From: Cudoniella acicularis
Taxonomy: Eukaryota > Ascomycota > Leotiomycetes > Helotiales > Helotiaceae
Direction: 5' to 3'
Assembly: GCA_013054445.1 (NCBI GenBank)
Contig: JAAMPI010001044.1
Span: 1 to 20,686 of the forward strand
DNA: 20,686 nt
Positions 1 through 7,188 of this stretch are shown in pieces; positions within the stretch are counted from its first letter, which is position 1, and the number at the start of each line of letters is the position of its first letter. The position numbers and the translations under genes are program-made. Under the pieces are notes generated by a model, which had not been told where the DNA came from, did no database searches, and saw nothing but the letters and a program-made list of their open reading frames with translations.

Positions 1-427
1 TGACTAGGATACGGAAGTAGTCTAGCCACTTCCGTCCGAGGATACAGTCGTGGGAACCAAGGTTAAGGATCAGAAGGGGGAGGTTATATTGTTTTCGTCC
101 GTCGATTGTCAGGTGTAGCCGCAAGAAGTGGGTAATCGAGCTTTCTGTCTTCCCGTCGTATCCTCTTACCGTGATCGTGCGAGGTAGTCGCTGGGCCTTA
201 AGATCTAGGAACTTTGCGATATCTAAGGCACAGAGAGTATCGATAAAAACAAAACCATTTGCTCCAGAGTCAGCGAGAGCTTTAAGCTTAATACTATATC
301 CATTATTTGATAGCGTACATGGAATAGTCAAGTGGGGGCCACCCATCAGCTGACTTAAGTCGATCTCTATAAGATCAACTCCGAATTTGCCTAGGTAGGA
401 GTCTTTGCCTAGGCGTCTTCTTTTCCC
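1..427 (-). CDS. pol: Pol polyprotein, N-terminal part (retropepsin-like aspartic protease), partial
   Basis: Reading the minus strand in the -1 frame relative to gag gives an uninterrupted frame from the slippery site at 427-421 to the left edge. It contains the retropepsin active site in the context ALADSGANGFVFID (DSG instead of the commoner DTG) and, about 75 residues later, the second conserved protease block CILGRKWLDYF (hydrophobic-ILG). This is the aspartic protease that matures Gag and Pol in the retroelement particle. There is no ATG at the start of this frame, so it should be made as a Gag-Pol fusion by -1 frameshifting. Reverse transcriptase, RNase H and integrase would follow beyond the window. 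The frame has no stop codons as far as visible. Confidence 0.85.
377..427 (-). promoter_or_regulatory. Programmed -1 ribosomal frameshift signal (slippery heptamer + H-type pseudoknot)
   Basis: On the minus strand the gag codons GGA AAA are preceded by G, giving G GGA AAA, a canonical X XXY YYZ heptamer (427-421). A 6-nt spacer (420-415) follows. Stem 1 is GCCTAGG (414-408) paired with CCTAGGC (395-389), 7 perfect pairs. The intervening loop holds GACTCC (403-398), which can pair with GGAGTT (382-377; 6 pairs, one G-U). Loop sizes are 4, 2 and 6 nt, suitable for an H-type pseudoknot. The gag stop lies in stem 1. A -1 slip enters exactly the open protease frame. The motif is seen directly; its activity is inferred from known -1 frameshift signals. 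Confidence 0.8.
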
Positions 428-1623
428 GACTCCCCTTCGTCATCTTGTCCTTCTTCAAGTAAGTCCTCGACCTTCTTGATATCTATAGCCCGCTTTGGCC
501 TAGTACAGTCCCTTAATATATGGCCAGGCTCGCCACAATTATGGCACGTAAAAGGGGGTGCCGGTGTTGAGCTGTAGAGTCGCTTCTCAGGGGCAGGAGT
601 TGGACGTAGGAGAGTCGTTGGTCCTGGGGTAGCGATTCGGTGGCTATTCGGCAGGGGATCGGTGGTTGGTCGGAAGGCAGGGACGTAGGGAGGCTTCGCT
701 GGGGTAGTGGCCTTCCGCTCACGCGCCTTCTTTTGCCTGCGAGCTGTAATACGCTTGAGTTCAGCGTCTAGGTCGCTTGCTGCTTCGCAAAGGTCCTGGA
801 GTCGTCCGCCGAAGCTACGAAGCTGGGTTGCTAGTCGGTCCTGGAGAGGATCAGGGAGTCGATCGTATAGTCCGTAAAAACGGGACTGTTCAGGCACCTG
901 GGCTTCGTCTGCTAAGTGTAGGAACTGGGTCTTAAACTCATGGAAGGACTGGCCGTCTCCCATCTTTAGGTCGTTGTATTCGACCTCAGCGTCACGTGTA
1001 CGGTGGGGGTTGGTGTAGATCTCAGCTAGGTAGTCGACCATAGCCTGGGCGGTAGAGAACTTGAGGGACGCTAGCGTACGGTTATTGTATCGAGGGAACA
1101 GGTGCTTCCGAGCGTCGCCTTGCGTACGGGAGAAGATATAGGCCATCCTGGCGGCCTCAGTCTCGAAGTGATCTGCGTTCACCTGTAGCTTACTATCGAT
1201 TTCCACTTCCCAGTACTCAAAGGTGGGGTCTATCCCATCCGACAGCTTGTCTGGGTCGGGAAGCCTTGCGGAACGTGAGGTCTTCTGGGACGTGATAGTA
1301 GGGGCTTCTGAGTGGCGCTCTACTGTCGGGAATATAGGAGGGCCTTCGGAGGGTTGTCGGGGGCGTCGGACGGATCGACCACGTGATTCGTCCCTAGCTA
1401 AGAGCTGGTGTAGAAGATCCTGGATTTGGTCTATCTTCTGGTCCGTTTGTTGTGACTTAAGTTGTTGGTCCTCTTGGGACTGTTGAAGGTGTAAGAGTCG
1501 TGCCTGAACGTCGACAGGCTCGCTGTCGGAACGTTCTGAGGTCGCGTCGCCCTGGGGCGGTAGAATCGGGGGTGGTAATTCAGGGGCTTTGCCCTTAGAG
1601 GGGCCTCCAGCACGTGGCGGCAT
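409..1623 (-). CDS. gag: Gag polyprotein of Ty3/gypsy retrotransposon
   Basis: A 404-aa complete ORF. The N-terminal ~45 residues are Pro/Ser-rich, followed by a Gln-rich stretch likely to form a coiled coil (about 47-80). A retrotransposon-gag capsid-like region spans about 120-300 and includes a helical block around YNDLKMGDGQSFHEFKTQF. A CCHC zinc knuckle, CHNCGEPGHILRDC (CX2CX4HX4C, residues 360-373), would bind the element RNA during packaging. The tail is acidic. It ends at a TAG (411-409) that lies inside a predicted RNA stem, with the heptamer GGGAAAA 9 nt upstream of it in the phase needed for a -1 shift into pol. No frameshifts or internal stops are present. Shadow frames on the other strand have no features of their own. 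Confidence 0.92.
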   Translation of the reverse strand: MPPRAGGPSKGKAPELPPPILPPQGDATSERSDSEPVDVQARLLHLQQSQEDQQLKSQQTDQKIDQIQDLLHQLLARDESRGRSVRRPRQPSEGPPIFPTVERHSEAPTITSQKTSRSARLPDPDKLSDGIDPTFEYWEVEIDSKLQVNADHFETEAARMAYIFSRTQGDARKHLFPRYNNRTLASLKFSTAQAMVDYLAEIYTNPHRTRDAEVEYNDLKMGDGQSFHEFKTQFLHLADEAQVPEQSRFYGLYDRLPDPLQDRLATQLRSFGGRLQDLCEAASDLDAELKRITARRQKKARERKATTPAKPPYVPAFRPTTDPLPNSHRIATPGPTTLLRPTPAPEKRLYSSTPAPPFTCHNCGEPGHILRDCTRPKRAIDIKKVEDLLEEGQDDEGESGKEDA

Positions 1624-1865
1624 CGTGAGGGTTGTTCGTCTTGTTTTGTATATCGTAGGTTCGTGTGATCGTCGTACGATGATTCGTCGTCAGGTGGGAT
1701 ATTCTAAAGGCCTTCCCAGGCAAGGAGGGAGAGCTTAGTTTAATGTTACAGCTCTGCAAAGGCACGAGGGCCCTGACGTCACGTAGGGACGTACTTGCAA
1801 GAAGGTGCTATATTCTCGAAGAAACTAAGCTAAGGAGAGAAGAAGGAGAGGTGGCCCTGAAGGGG

Positions 1866-1874
1866 CCTTATATA
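1866..1874 (-). promoter_or_regulatory. Putative LTR TATA box
   Basis: The minus strand reads TATATAAGG at 1874-1866, followed at once by a GC-rich hairpin (GGCCC/GGGCC arms, 1853-1867). Transcription would start near 1835-1845, leaving an R-U5 of about 100 nt before the proposed LTR end at 1744. This fits the usual U3-R-U5 layout but is inference from position only. Confidence 0.45.
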
Positions 1875-1924
1875 CAGGAGGTGAGTCTAGCACGGACTAG
1901 GACACGTGACAAGGGGGGCGCGTC

Positions 1925-1978
1925 GGGGACGCGTCAGGTAAGGGGGACGCGTCAGGTGAGGGAGACGCGTCAAACCAG
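1925..1978 (-). repeat. 18-bp tandem repeat, three units, each with ACGCGT
   Basis: Three consecutive units of about 18 bp carry the palindrome ACGCGT at 1929, 1947 and 1965, exactly 18 bp apart, in a GGGGACGCGTCAGGTRAG-like unit. The third unit is diverged at its end. They sit 50-110 nt upstream of the LTR TATA box, where U3 enhancers are found. ACGCGT is the MluI cell-cycle box bound by MBF-type (APSES) factors in yeasts; a role here is inference. Confidence 0.7.
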
Positions 1979-1989
1979 GTCTGTGACAN

Positions 1990-2021
1990 GGAGAGAGGGA
2001 GAGGGAGAGAGGGAGAGGGGG
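1990..2021. repeat. GA-rich microsatellite next to an undetermined base
   Basis: A run of GAGAGAGGGAGAGGG-type sequence starts directly after the single N at 1989. The N most likely reflects assembly uncertainty at this simple repeat; the true repeat length may differ. Confidence 0.85.
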
Positions 2022-2032
2022 ACTTGAAAGGA

Positions 2033-2119
2033 AGCGTGTATAAGGAAGGAGAGCATATACAAGACGAGCGTGCACAAGAAAGAAGAGCGTGTGCTAGGAG
2101 AATATGTATAAGGAAGAAG
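2033..2119. repeat. Degenerate short tandem repeat (AGCGTGYAYAAG-like units)
   Basis: About five imperfect units of 15-19 nt follow one another, beginning AGCGTGTATAAG, AGCATATACAAG, AGCGTGCACAAG, AGCGTGTGCTAG and AATATGTATAAG, each followed by a purine-rich spacer. They lie inside the proposed LTR and look like decayed copies of one unit. Confidence 0.55.
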
Positions 2120-2122
2120 AAT

Positions 2123-2245
2123 TTACATAAATTTATGTAATATTTATATAGTACGGGTACCGCGGGTACCCATATAGGAGTAAGAGAAACTATACCCACC
2201 CGTGGGTACTACCCACCCGCGGGTAATGGGTACTACCCACTACCT
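2123..2245. repeat. Cluster of palindromes: AT palindrome and GGGTA/TACCC inverted repeats
   Basis: A perfect 18-bp palindrome occupies 2123-2140 (TTACATAAATTTATGTAA). It is followed by repeated GGGTAC/GTACCC words: GGTACC at 2156, GGGTACCC at 2164-2171, and several TACCCACCCG / CGGGTA words between 2192 and 2245. Almost every word can pair with a neighbour, so the stretch can form several alternative hairpins. It may be the U3 end of the LTR or the subterminal part of an unrelated DNA transposon or MITE into which the retrotransposon inserted. Confidence 0.6.
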
Positions 2246-2369
2246 ATCACGCAGCCTACTCGTTTGTAGTACATGACGTGCTGATTGTTACCCCATGTGG
2301 ATTAACCAGGCTGTGTCCTTCATTATCTCGTACTACAAGTCTCCGTACACCTACAATCTGGTAATAACA

Positions 2370-3697
2370 GGCTAAACTCCATATACCACAGCTCAAACAT
2401 AAGCTGCACACTGATAATCGGCCGGAAAACTGTAGCCAGGGCACAATGGGGGTTCCAAAATACGGATCCGCGTTATAGCTGAAGGGAAGTATGCCCACCC
2501 TCGGCTCAGGCATGCTCAGTCTTTGCTTAGGCTCGCTCAGGCTTCCTCACCCTCGGCTCGGGTGAAAGAGGCCGTTGCTCACGTCTAGTGACTAAAACGA
2601 AATCGGCACCAGCAAATTATAACATAGAGTTTGGGGGAATTTCAACGAAGTGTGGCTGTCAATCCCACGGCTCATCAGTGGTAATCTCAGACAACCATTT
2701 TTCCATTTCGCATCCAACGCGTCAGCATCGCCGCTCTGCTCAGGCGCTACTCACCCTCGCCTCACCTTCTGCTCAGTTTGCTCAGTCTCGTTCCTACTCT
2801 ACTTTTTAGTGACCAATCATAATTGACTTACTATTCGGCTCTACTGAGTGAAAGTTGTCAACTCTATACGATTGTATTCAGGGAGTCCAAGTCGGCTCCT
2901 AAGGAACCCAAACAGGATCCCGCTAAAAATACATCTCTAATCTCAAGGCAGATTCTTCTCGCAAGATAACGTGGCTCTAGCTCTTTCTAAGGAGAATATG
3001 CCCTCTAGGATACTGTGACGCCTTTGTTGTCTTCGCTGCTCTAGCTCGCGGTTGTCGCGTGACATGGCTTGAAAAATGGACATAGCCTACATATTGTAGG
3101 CCCATTTCCATTCCGAGATCCCGTGATGGGCGTATTCTTGGGACATTTGCTTTGTAGGTTTGCTGGGCCGAGGTCTACTGCTAATGCAGAATCGAGAGGG
3201 AAATGCTTGAGAACGGATACACGTAACGAGGAATTCTGGGAGTAGCTATCATGTGTCTACGGTCCTGTGCTACGTGTAACATATGCTGCATGATGTGTCT
3301 GCCTGAGTAATGTGACGTGGAAGGACACGGTCCTTAAATGGCACGAAGGACCCAGGAAACTTCACCCTTCGGAAATTCATAAAATTCTAGTCAAGTCATT
3401 TAAACCACCATGATCCTCAACCCTTCCTTAACTACACTTACCGGGGTATCATCCTGTCTATTGTCCCGAACGCCTTGGTCCTTGAGATACCCTCTAATAT
3501 ACTCTAGTATACTCTAAACCGCAGAAAAACCCTACTGCCGTACGCGCAAACCTGATTCACCTCCCTCCACGCTTTATGTGAACTCTCTCCTTCGAGTCGA
3601 CACTCGTGTTGGGAGAGCTTTGCTGCTTCCCTTTACTCGAAGCAAATGACTCGTCATCCTCCGCATCCGTTTCCAGGTACGGTTGTTCGTGCTTCTC
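2370..3697. other. Intergenic stretch without a supported gene
   Basis: No frame here has recognisable domains or splice-linked exons. Around 2490-2800 there are scattered CTCAGGC/GCTCAG and CCTCGGCTCGG words (a weak dispersed repeat), and 3480-3520 holds short TACTCTA repeats. Short plus-strand frames at 2588-2809 and 3606-3908 have low-complexity translations; the latter is antisense to the last exon of the hypothetical gene at 3698-4579. Confidence 0.5.
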
Positions 3698-4579
3698 TCA
3701 CTGTAATTCTGTGTCGCTTCTCAGGCCGGCGACGATTTCTCTTCGAATAAACTCCTCCTTGCTTGAATATCCTGACCGCCCTGATGTAGAAGGCACAGTC
3801 CGGCGTCGATGTGAGCTGTTTGAGGATGATTTTCCGGCCTGGCTTCGTGATTTGGATGCCTTCTCTTCTCCGGACGTCTCAACGTTCGACAGCGATTCTA
3901 GGGCTTGAGTTAGACAACCGCGATTAGAAAAGGTGAGGGACTCACATACTGGTCAATGAATGCCCTTTCTTCTGTCTGCTACTACAGGGAGGATCGAATT
4001 TGTTCTGCCCAAACTCTGCATCGGATTTCATAGTATGATCGGGAGCCACCACAAACGTTGTTGTATACGATTTCCTCACAGACTCTTGCTTCTGTAGCTC
4101 CCAGGTCAGGTCGATAACGAACGTCATGAAAAGATGATTCTATCGAATTTAGCGGTCTGGAAAGATGACATAGTCAGCTCAGGGCTCTCAAAGCTCTTCA
4201 TTTGGTGCGACACCGTGCCTACCTCATTGCATTTCGGCTGCGTGATCGTACTATGATCCGAATCCTCCTCCGGTAAGTCTGCTGCTTCGTTCACGTTCGT
4301 GTCCCCAAGTTCCTGGAACTGCTGCCCGTCCTCCAGGGCAGCTGCAAAGGCTTGGATCATATCATCGCTGTGGCAATTCTTGCAGCACTCGAGGAAGTGA
4401 GCGGTAATGTCTCGTTCCCAATCGAGAACGATGTCGTCGTCCCAATCCCGTTTCGGGTCTTGGAGGATGTATATGCGCAACTCCTCCCAGTTAATCACCT
4501 GCTGGAAGCGGATTGCGGCACTCTCGAGGCGCTTTTTGATGCGCAAACCGGGAGGTCCTGGCAGAGGAAGAGGGGGCAT
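3698..4579 (-). CDS. Hypothetical protein, predicted three exons
   Basis: I do not recognise the family. The best model has exon 1 4579-4223, an 83-nt intron 4222-4140 (GTAGGC...GATAG, with a GCTGAC branch-like site inside), exon 2 4139-3950, a 46-nt intron 3949-3904 (GTATGT...CTCAAG, CTAAT branch) and exon 3 3903-3698, stop TGA. Phases agree and give 250 aa. Exon 1 encodes a Trp/Asp-rich part (WEELRIYILQDP, then DWDDDIVLDWERD) and a Cys/His cluster ECCKNCHSDD. Exon 3 is Ser/Arg-rich. The second intron is the stronger of the two; an alternative CTTTCCAG acceptor at 4157 would keep frame but stop at 4124. The true start may be further upstream, as CTTCCTCTGCCAG at 4570-4558 looks like a 3' splice site. 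Confidence 0.38.
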
Positions 4580-4685
4580 GATGTGTCACATGCTGGGCAT
4601 TGCCGAGTCGCTGGAGCTCTGTCCCCCTCACCGCGCTGTTGCCGTCGATGGAAGTGGTGAGTGTATTCCATTAAGGAGAAGATGA

Positions 4686-4892
4686 CTACTTTACAGGAAG
4701 TACTTTACAGGAAGGGCTTCCAGAGCCTATAATTATGGGCGTGGCACCAGGCCAAAGCGTACCCTGAAATGGGTTTGCGACCCGAATCGCAACACTCTCG
4801 AGTTCGGCGTCAATGCGCGGCTTGTGGTTATCGATCTTCTTGTAATCCTCTGTAATTGCAAAATCTACCCAATGGGCGAGATTAGCGTAGGT
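4686..4892 (-). other. Open frame of 68 codons, possible upstream exon or gene remnant
   Basis: Between a TGA (4895-4893) and a TAG (4688-4686) the minus strand is open and coding-like (TYANLAHWVDFAITEDYK at its start). It has no clear ATG. It could splice to the gene at 3698-4579 from a GTACGC donor at 4762 to the CTGCCAG acceptor ending at 4558, a 205-nt intron with matching phase, but this is speculative. Its segment RIDAELESVAIR resembles RIKKRLESAAIR of that gene's first exon, with a shared 10-bp CTCGAGAGTG, hinting at a duplicated block. Function unknown. Confidence 0.22.
4687..4714. repeat. Perfect 14-bp tandem duplication
   Basis: TACTTTACAGGAAG occurs twice head to tail (4687-4700 and 4701-4714). 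On the minus strand each copy carries GTAAAG, a possible splice donor, at the end of the open frame described for 4686-4892. Confidence 0.95.
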
Positions 4893-5099
4893 TCAGCGGG
4901 GAGCTGGCCCGTGGGCGGTTAGGCCGAACTCGGCCACGAGTTGAACACTCACTAAGTCTAAGAACACAAATAATCGATCAACAGTACTGGTTTGCCATCC
5001 CGCCTCCGCTAGGACGTTTATATATGATAGTAGGCTAAGGTGGAAGAACGAAGCAACAATAGCTCAGGCACCGATCAGGGAGCTGCATCCTCAAAAGGC

Positions 5100-6935
5100 C
5101 TACAGAGCCTCAAATTCAAGCAGGATATTCCGCGCCTCTCGAGCTATGATGTTCTCGGGTGCGACAAGGCCTAAAAAGTCTCTGTCTCGTCTAATGTCTG
5201 CCGTATATGCTGCTAAGGATTCATGATGCCGACTAGACTCGATACCAAGGGTGACGACCGTGGAAAACACATGCATTGCTGAAGCCCTGGGAGACAGTCA
5301 GCCAGTATAACTCAGTGCCATTGTAAATCTGACCATGAACGCAGCCGAGAGATATCAGTCGGCACTGAAGATACCGCCTGTATGATGCCACTTGCTGAAG
5401 ATAGGCAAATCGACCTGGCTCTAGCATAATTGACCGAGCCCTCAAGGTAATGTTGCTGCAGGATACGATTCACACACATCCGGTGGTATAACAGGATCAG
5501 TGTTAGAGACGTCCTCTGCCAAGGAATCCAGGGAAATCGGACGTCCCGCTCCGCTGTTGCATCTGTTGTTCTTTCATCGTTCTGAAGATGAGGCGGAAGT
5601 CCGTCGATGACCGTGGCGAGCTCATTGTCTGCCTCAATGACCATGTCGGCAATTTCAGAACCAGACCAACGATAGGAGTAGAGTCTCGAGCGTACATTAT
5701 TAAAGACAATCGGGATTTTGGCCATTGCGATGTGATATTGAATCGGACGCGGAGACGGCTCGCTGCTTGCCTCGGCTGTATCTGGACATCCTAGAAGCTG
5801 AATATCGTCAATGTCCACGGGTAGAGCACAATCGAAATCGACATCCGTGATACAAGGTGTCTTGGCAGGGCTTGAGAGCCATTCGCAGAGGACAAGTTCC
5901 CACCAAAGACGTCGACGTGTTTCTTGAGCAATTGGCGTTTCGTGTGGATTCAACTAGTCCCACCCAAGGTTCAGTTGTTGCCCGATGCGAATGGCACATG
6001 CCCAGAGGTTCTTATGCCGGATAGAATCACCAAAATTGACAGCGATAAGTCCCAGGATTGCCGTGGCGCGAATGACGGCGACATCACACCGTCGTAAGAA
6101 GTCGGCCAGATCCAGAAAATAAAGCGCAGAGTCATACCAGTTCCTGAGTAGTGTTGTACGCGAATGAAAAGCGAGTGCAGATTGCTGCATCTGCTGCACT
6201 TCTGCCTTGTTCATGAAGAGAAGAGTGGAAGCCAGAATGCTGAAGTAGACTGCTAGCCAGAGAGGGCTTTCATACTCGACTGACGAGGTTAGGGTCCTCC
6301 TGGACCAGAAAAGTTCGTGCTCCTCTCGAATGCCAGGCGCAAAGGTCGCGAAATGCATCCAGTCCGTCCACAAGGCCGCTTGATCCAGTAAGTAGTCACT
6401 ACATGGCTTAGATGGCCATTGGATCTGTGCATGCTGCGATACGGTTCTGGCTTGTTGCGTGTTTGCCACTGCCGTGAAAAGACGTCTTTCATACTGAGCA
6501 ACAACATCGCCAACATCGCGTTGAATACCTCGACCATTGTGTCGTAAGGCATGGGGACTCGAAAGCAGGGCGGATAATCGAGCATTCTCTTCCAGGAGAG
6601 ATTCATAAGATGGGTTGGCGCGCGGTGCATCTGCCGCGTAAATGTGTCCACGCACGCACACACTCTCCACGACGGCACGTGGCCGCGATGCCTCGACGTA
6701 TGCACTCCTGACAAGGGATTTCTCTGTTGCACTTGACCTTCCGAGAGTAACATGCAATGCACGACAGAGGCGCGTGCTGTGTATGTCGAATTGGCCCCGA
6801 CGTTGTTGATTCCGAGGCACAATAAAGGAAAGCTGGAAACGTCGTCGACGACGAAAAGAAACACGAATTACCCGTGGTATCTACGATCACGACATCCGAA
6901 GGCGGCAGCAGCCACGCAACCTTCGAAATCGACAT
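5100..6935 (-). pseudogene. Zn2Cys6 fungal transcription factor, broken by frameshift and nonsense
   Basis: The ATG at 6935 opens a frame with a Zn2Cys6 cluster, SCIACYSRKVKCNREIPC then QEC and an eighth-spaced last Cys (CX2CX6CX5CX2CX8C, 6761-6675). The body continues in another frame: SYESLLEENARLSALL linker, then the fungal-specific middle homology region with the signature AIRIGQQLNLGWD and, after an in-frame TAG (5956-5954), ETRRRLWWEL. A 47-nt intron (5333-5287, GTCAGA...GCTGACTGTCTCCCAG) joins RLRSW to a C-terminal exon 5286-5100 containing MHVFSTVVTLGIESS. The frame change sits at a doubled 4-bp unit (CGCA twice, 6651-6658 on the plus strand); one copy less would restore the frame. 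Two lesions make loss of function likely. The 5' 110 nt overlap the ferric-reductase remnant, so the original start may be lost. Confidence 0.8.
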
Positions 6936-7188
6936 CGAGAAGAAGGAGACGAAGCAGGCGCGGAGAAAGCCTTGGGAGTCTGAGATCTCGCTTGATGTCG
7001 CGCCCGGAAGACCAGATGTCGAGGCCTTGATTAGGGATGTGGTTGAGAAGTCATCGCATGAGGATAGGATTTCTATTGCGGCGTGTGGGCCGGATAGTTT
7101 GATGCGGACGGTGAGGAGGACGGCGACGAATGCTATTAGTGTGGGCGGACCCAGTATTGAGCTTCACTGTGAACAGTTCGGGTGGTAG
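6826..7188 (+). pseudogene. Ferric reductase (FRE family), C-terminal fragment only
   Basis: The plus-strand frame after a TAA (6823-6825) has no ATG at its start and ends at TAG 7188. Its last ~70 residues match the C-terminus of fungal ferric/metallo-reductases: RPDVEALIRDVVEK, then the NAD(P)H-binding end block AACGPDSLMRTVRR and the terminal IELHCEQFGW. Full-length members (roughly 550-750 aa) have an N-terminal transmembrane heme domain, FAD domain and the first half of the NAD domain; none of these is present, because the DNA just upstream is the oppositely oriented transcription-factor pseudogene. It is therefore a 5'-truncated remnant left by a rearrangement. A plain ORF call starting at GTG 6874 would be misleading. 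Confidence 0.8.

Larger units (their letters stand above)
1..2369 (-). mobile_element. Ty3/gypsy LTR retrotransposon, 5' part (runs off the left edge)
   Basis: The element reads right to left: probable 5' LTR (about 2369-1744), short leader, gag (1623-409) and the start of pol (from about 427 to the window edge). Gag has a zinc knuckle and the pol start has a retropepsin active site, which together identify an LTR retroelement. The order gag then protease, with a separate -1 pol frame, fits Ty3/gypsy (Metaviridae); reverse transcriptase, integrase and the 3' LTR lie outside the window. Gag is undamaged, so the copy is probably young and has escaped repeat-induced point mutation. The outer LTR edge and target duplication cannot be proved without the second LTR. 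I found no standard tRNA primer site (TGG...) directly after the proposed LTR end. Confidence 0.9.
1744..2369 (-). repeat. Probable 5' LTR of the retrotransposon (outer boundary tentative)
   Basis: On the sense (minus) strand a segment ending ...AGCTGTAACA at 1744 lies 120 nt before the gag ATG, and one possible start TGTTATTACC lies at 2369, giving TG...CA ends with a TGTTA/TAACA inverted pair and about 626 bp. Inside are a TATA box, GC-rich hairpin, 18-bp repeats, a GA-rich microsatellite with one undetermined base (1989), AGCGTG-type degenerate repeats and GGGTA/TACCC palindromes. The inner edge is supported by the position of the TATA box about 130 nt away, which leaves a normal R-U5. The outer edge is a guess, and the palindromic part (2123-2245) could instead be flanking DNA. 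Confidence 0.4.

Noticed and set aside
171..353. Plus-strand 60-codon frame
   Set aside because: Antisense shadow of the retropepsin part of pol, which has the active-site motifs.
5954..5997. A 44-nt intron (GTGCCA...GACTAG) removing the TAG in the transcription factor
   Set aside because: It would delete the conserved AIRIGQQLNLGWD block, so the TAG is more likely a true nonsense codon.
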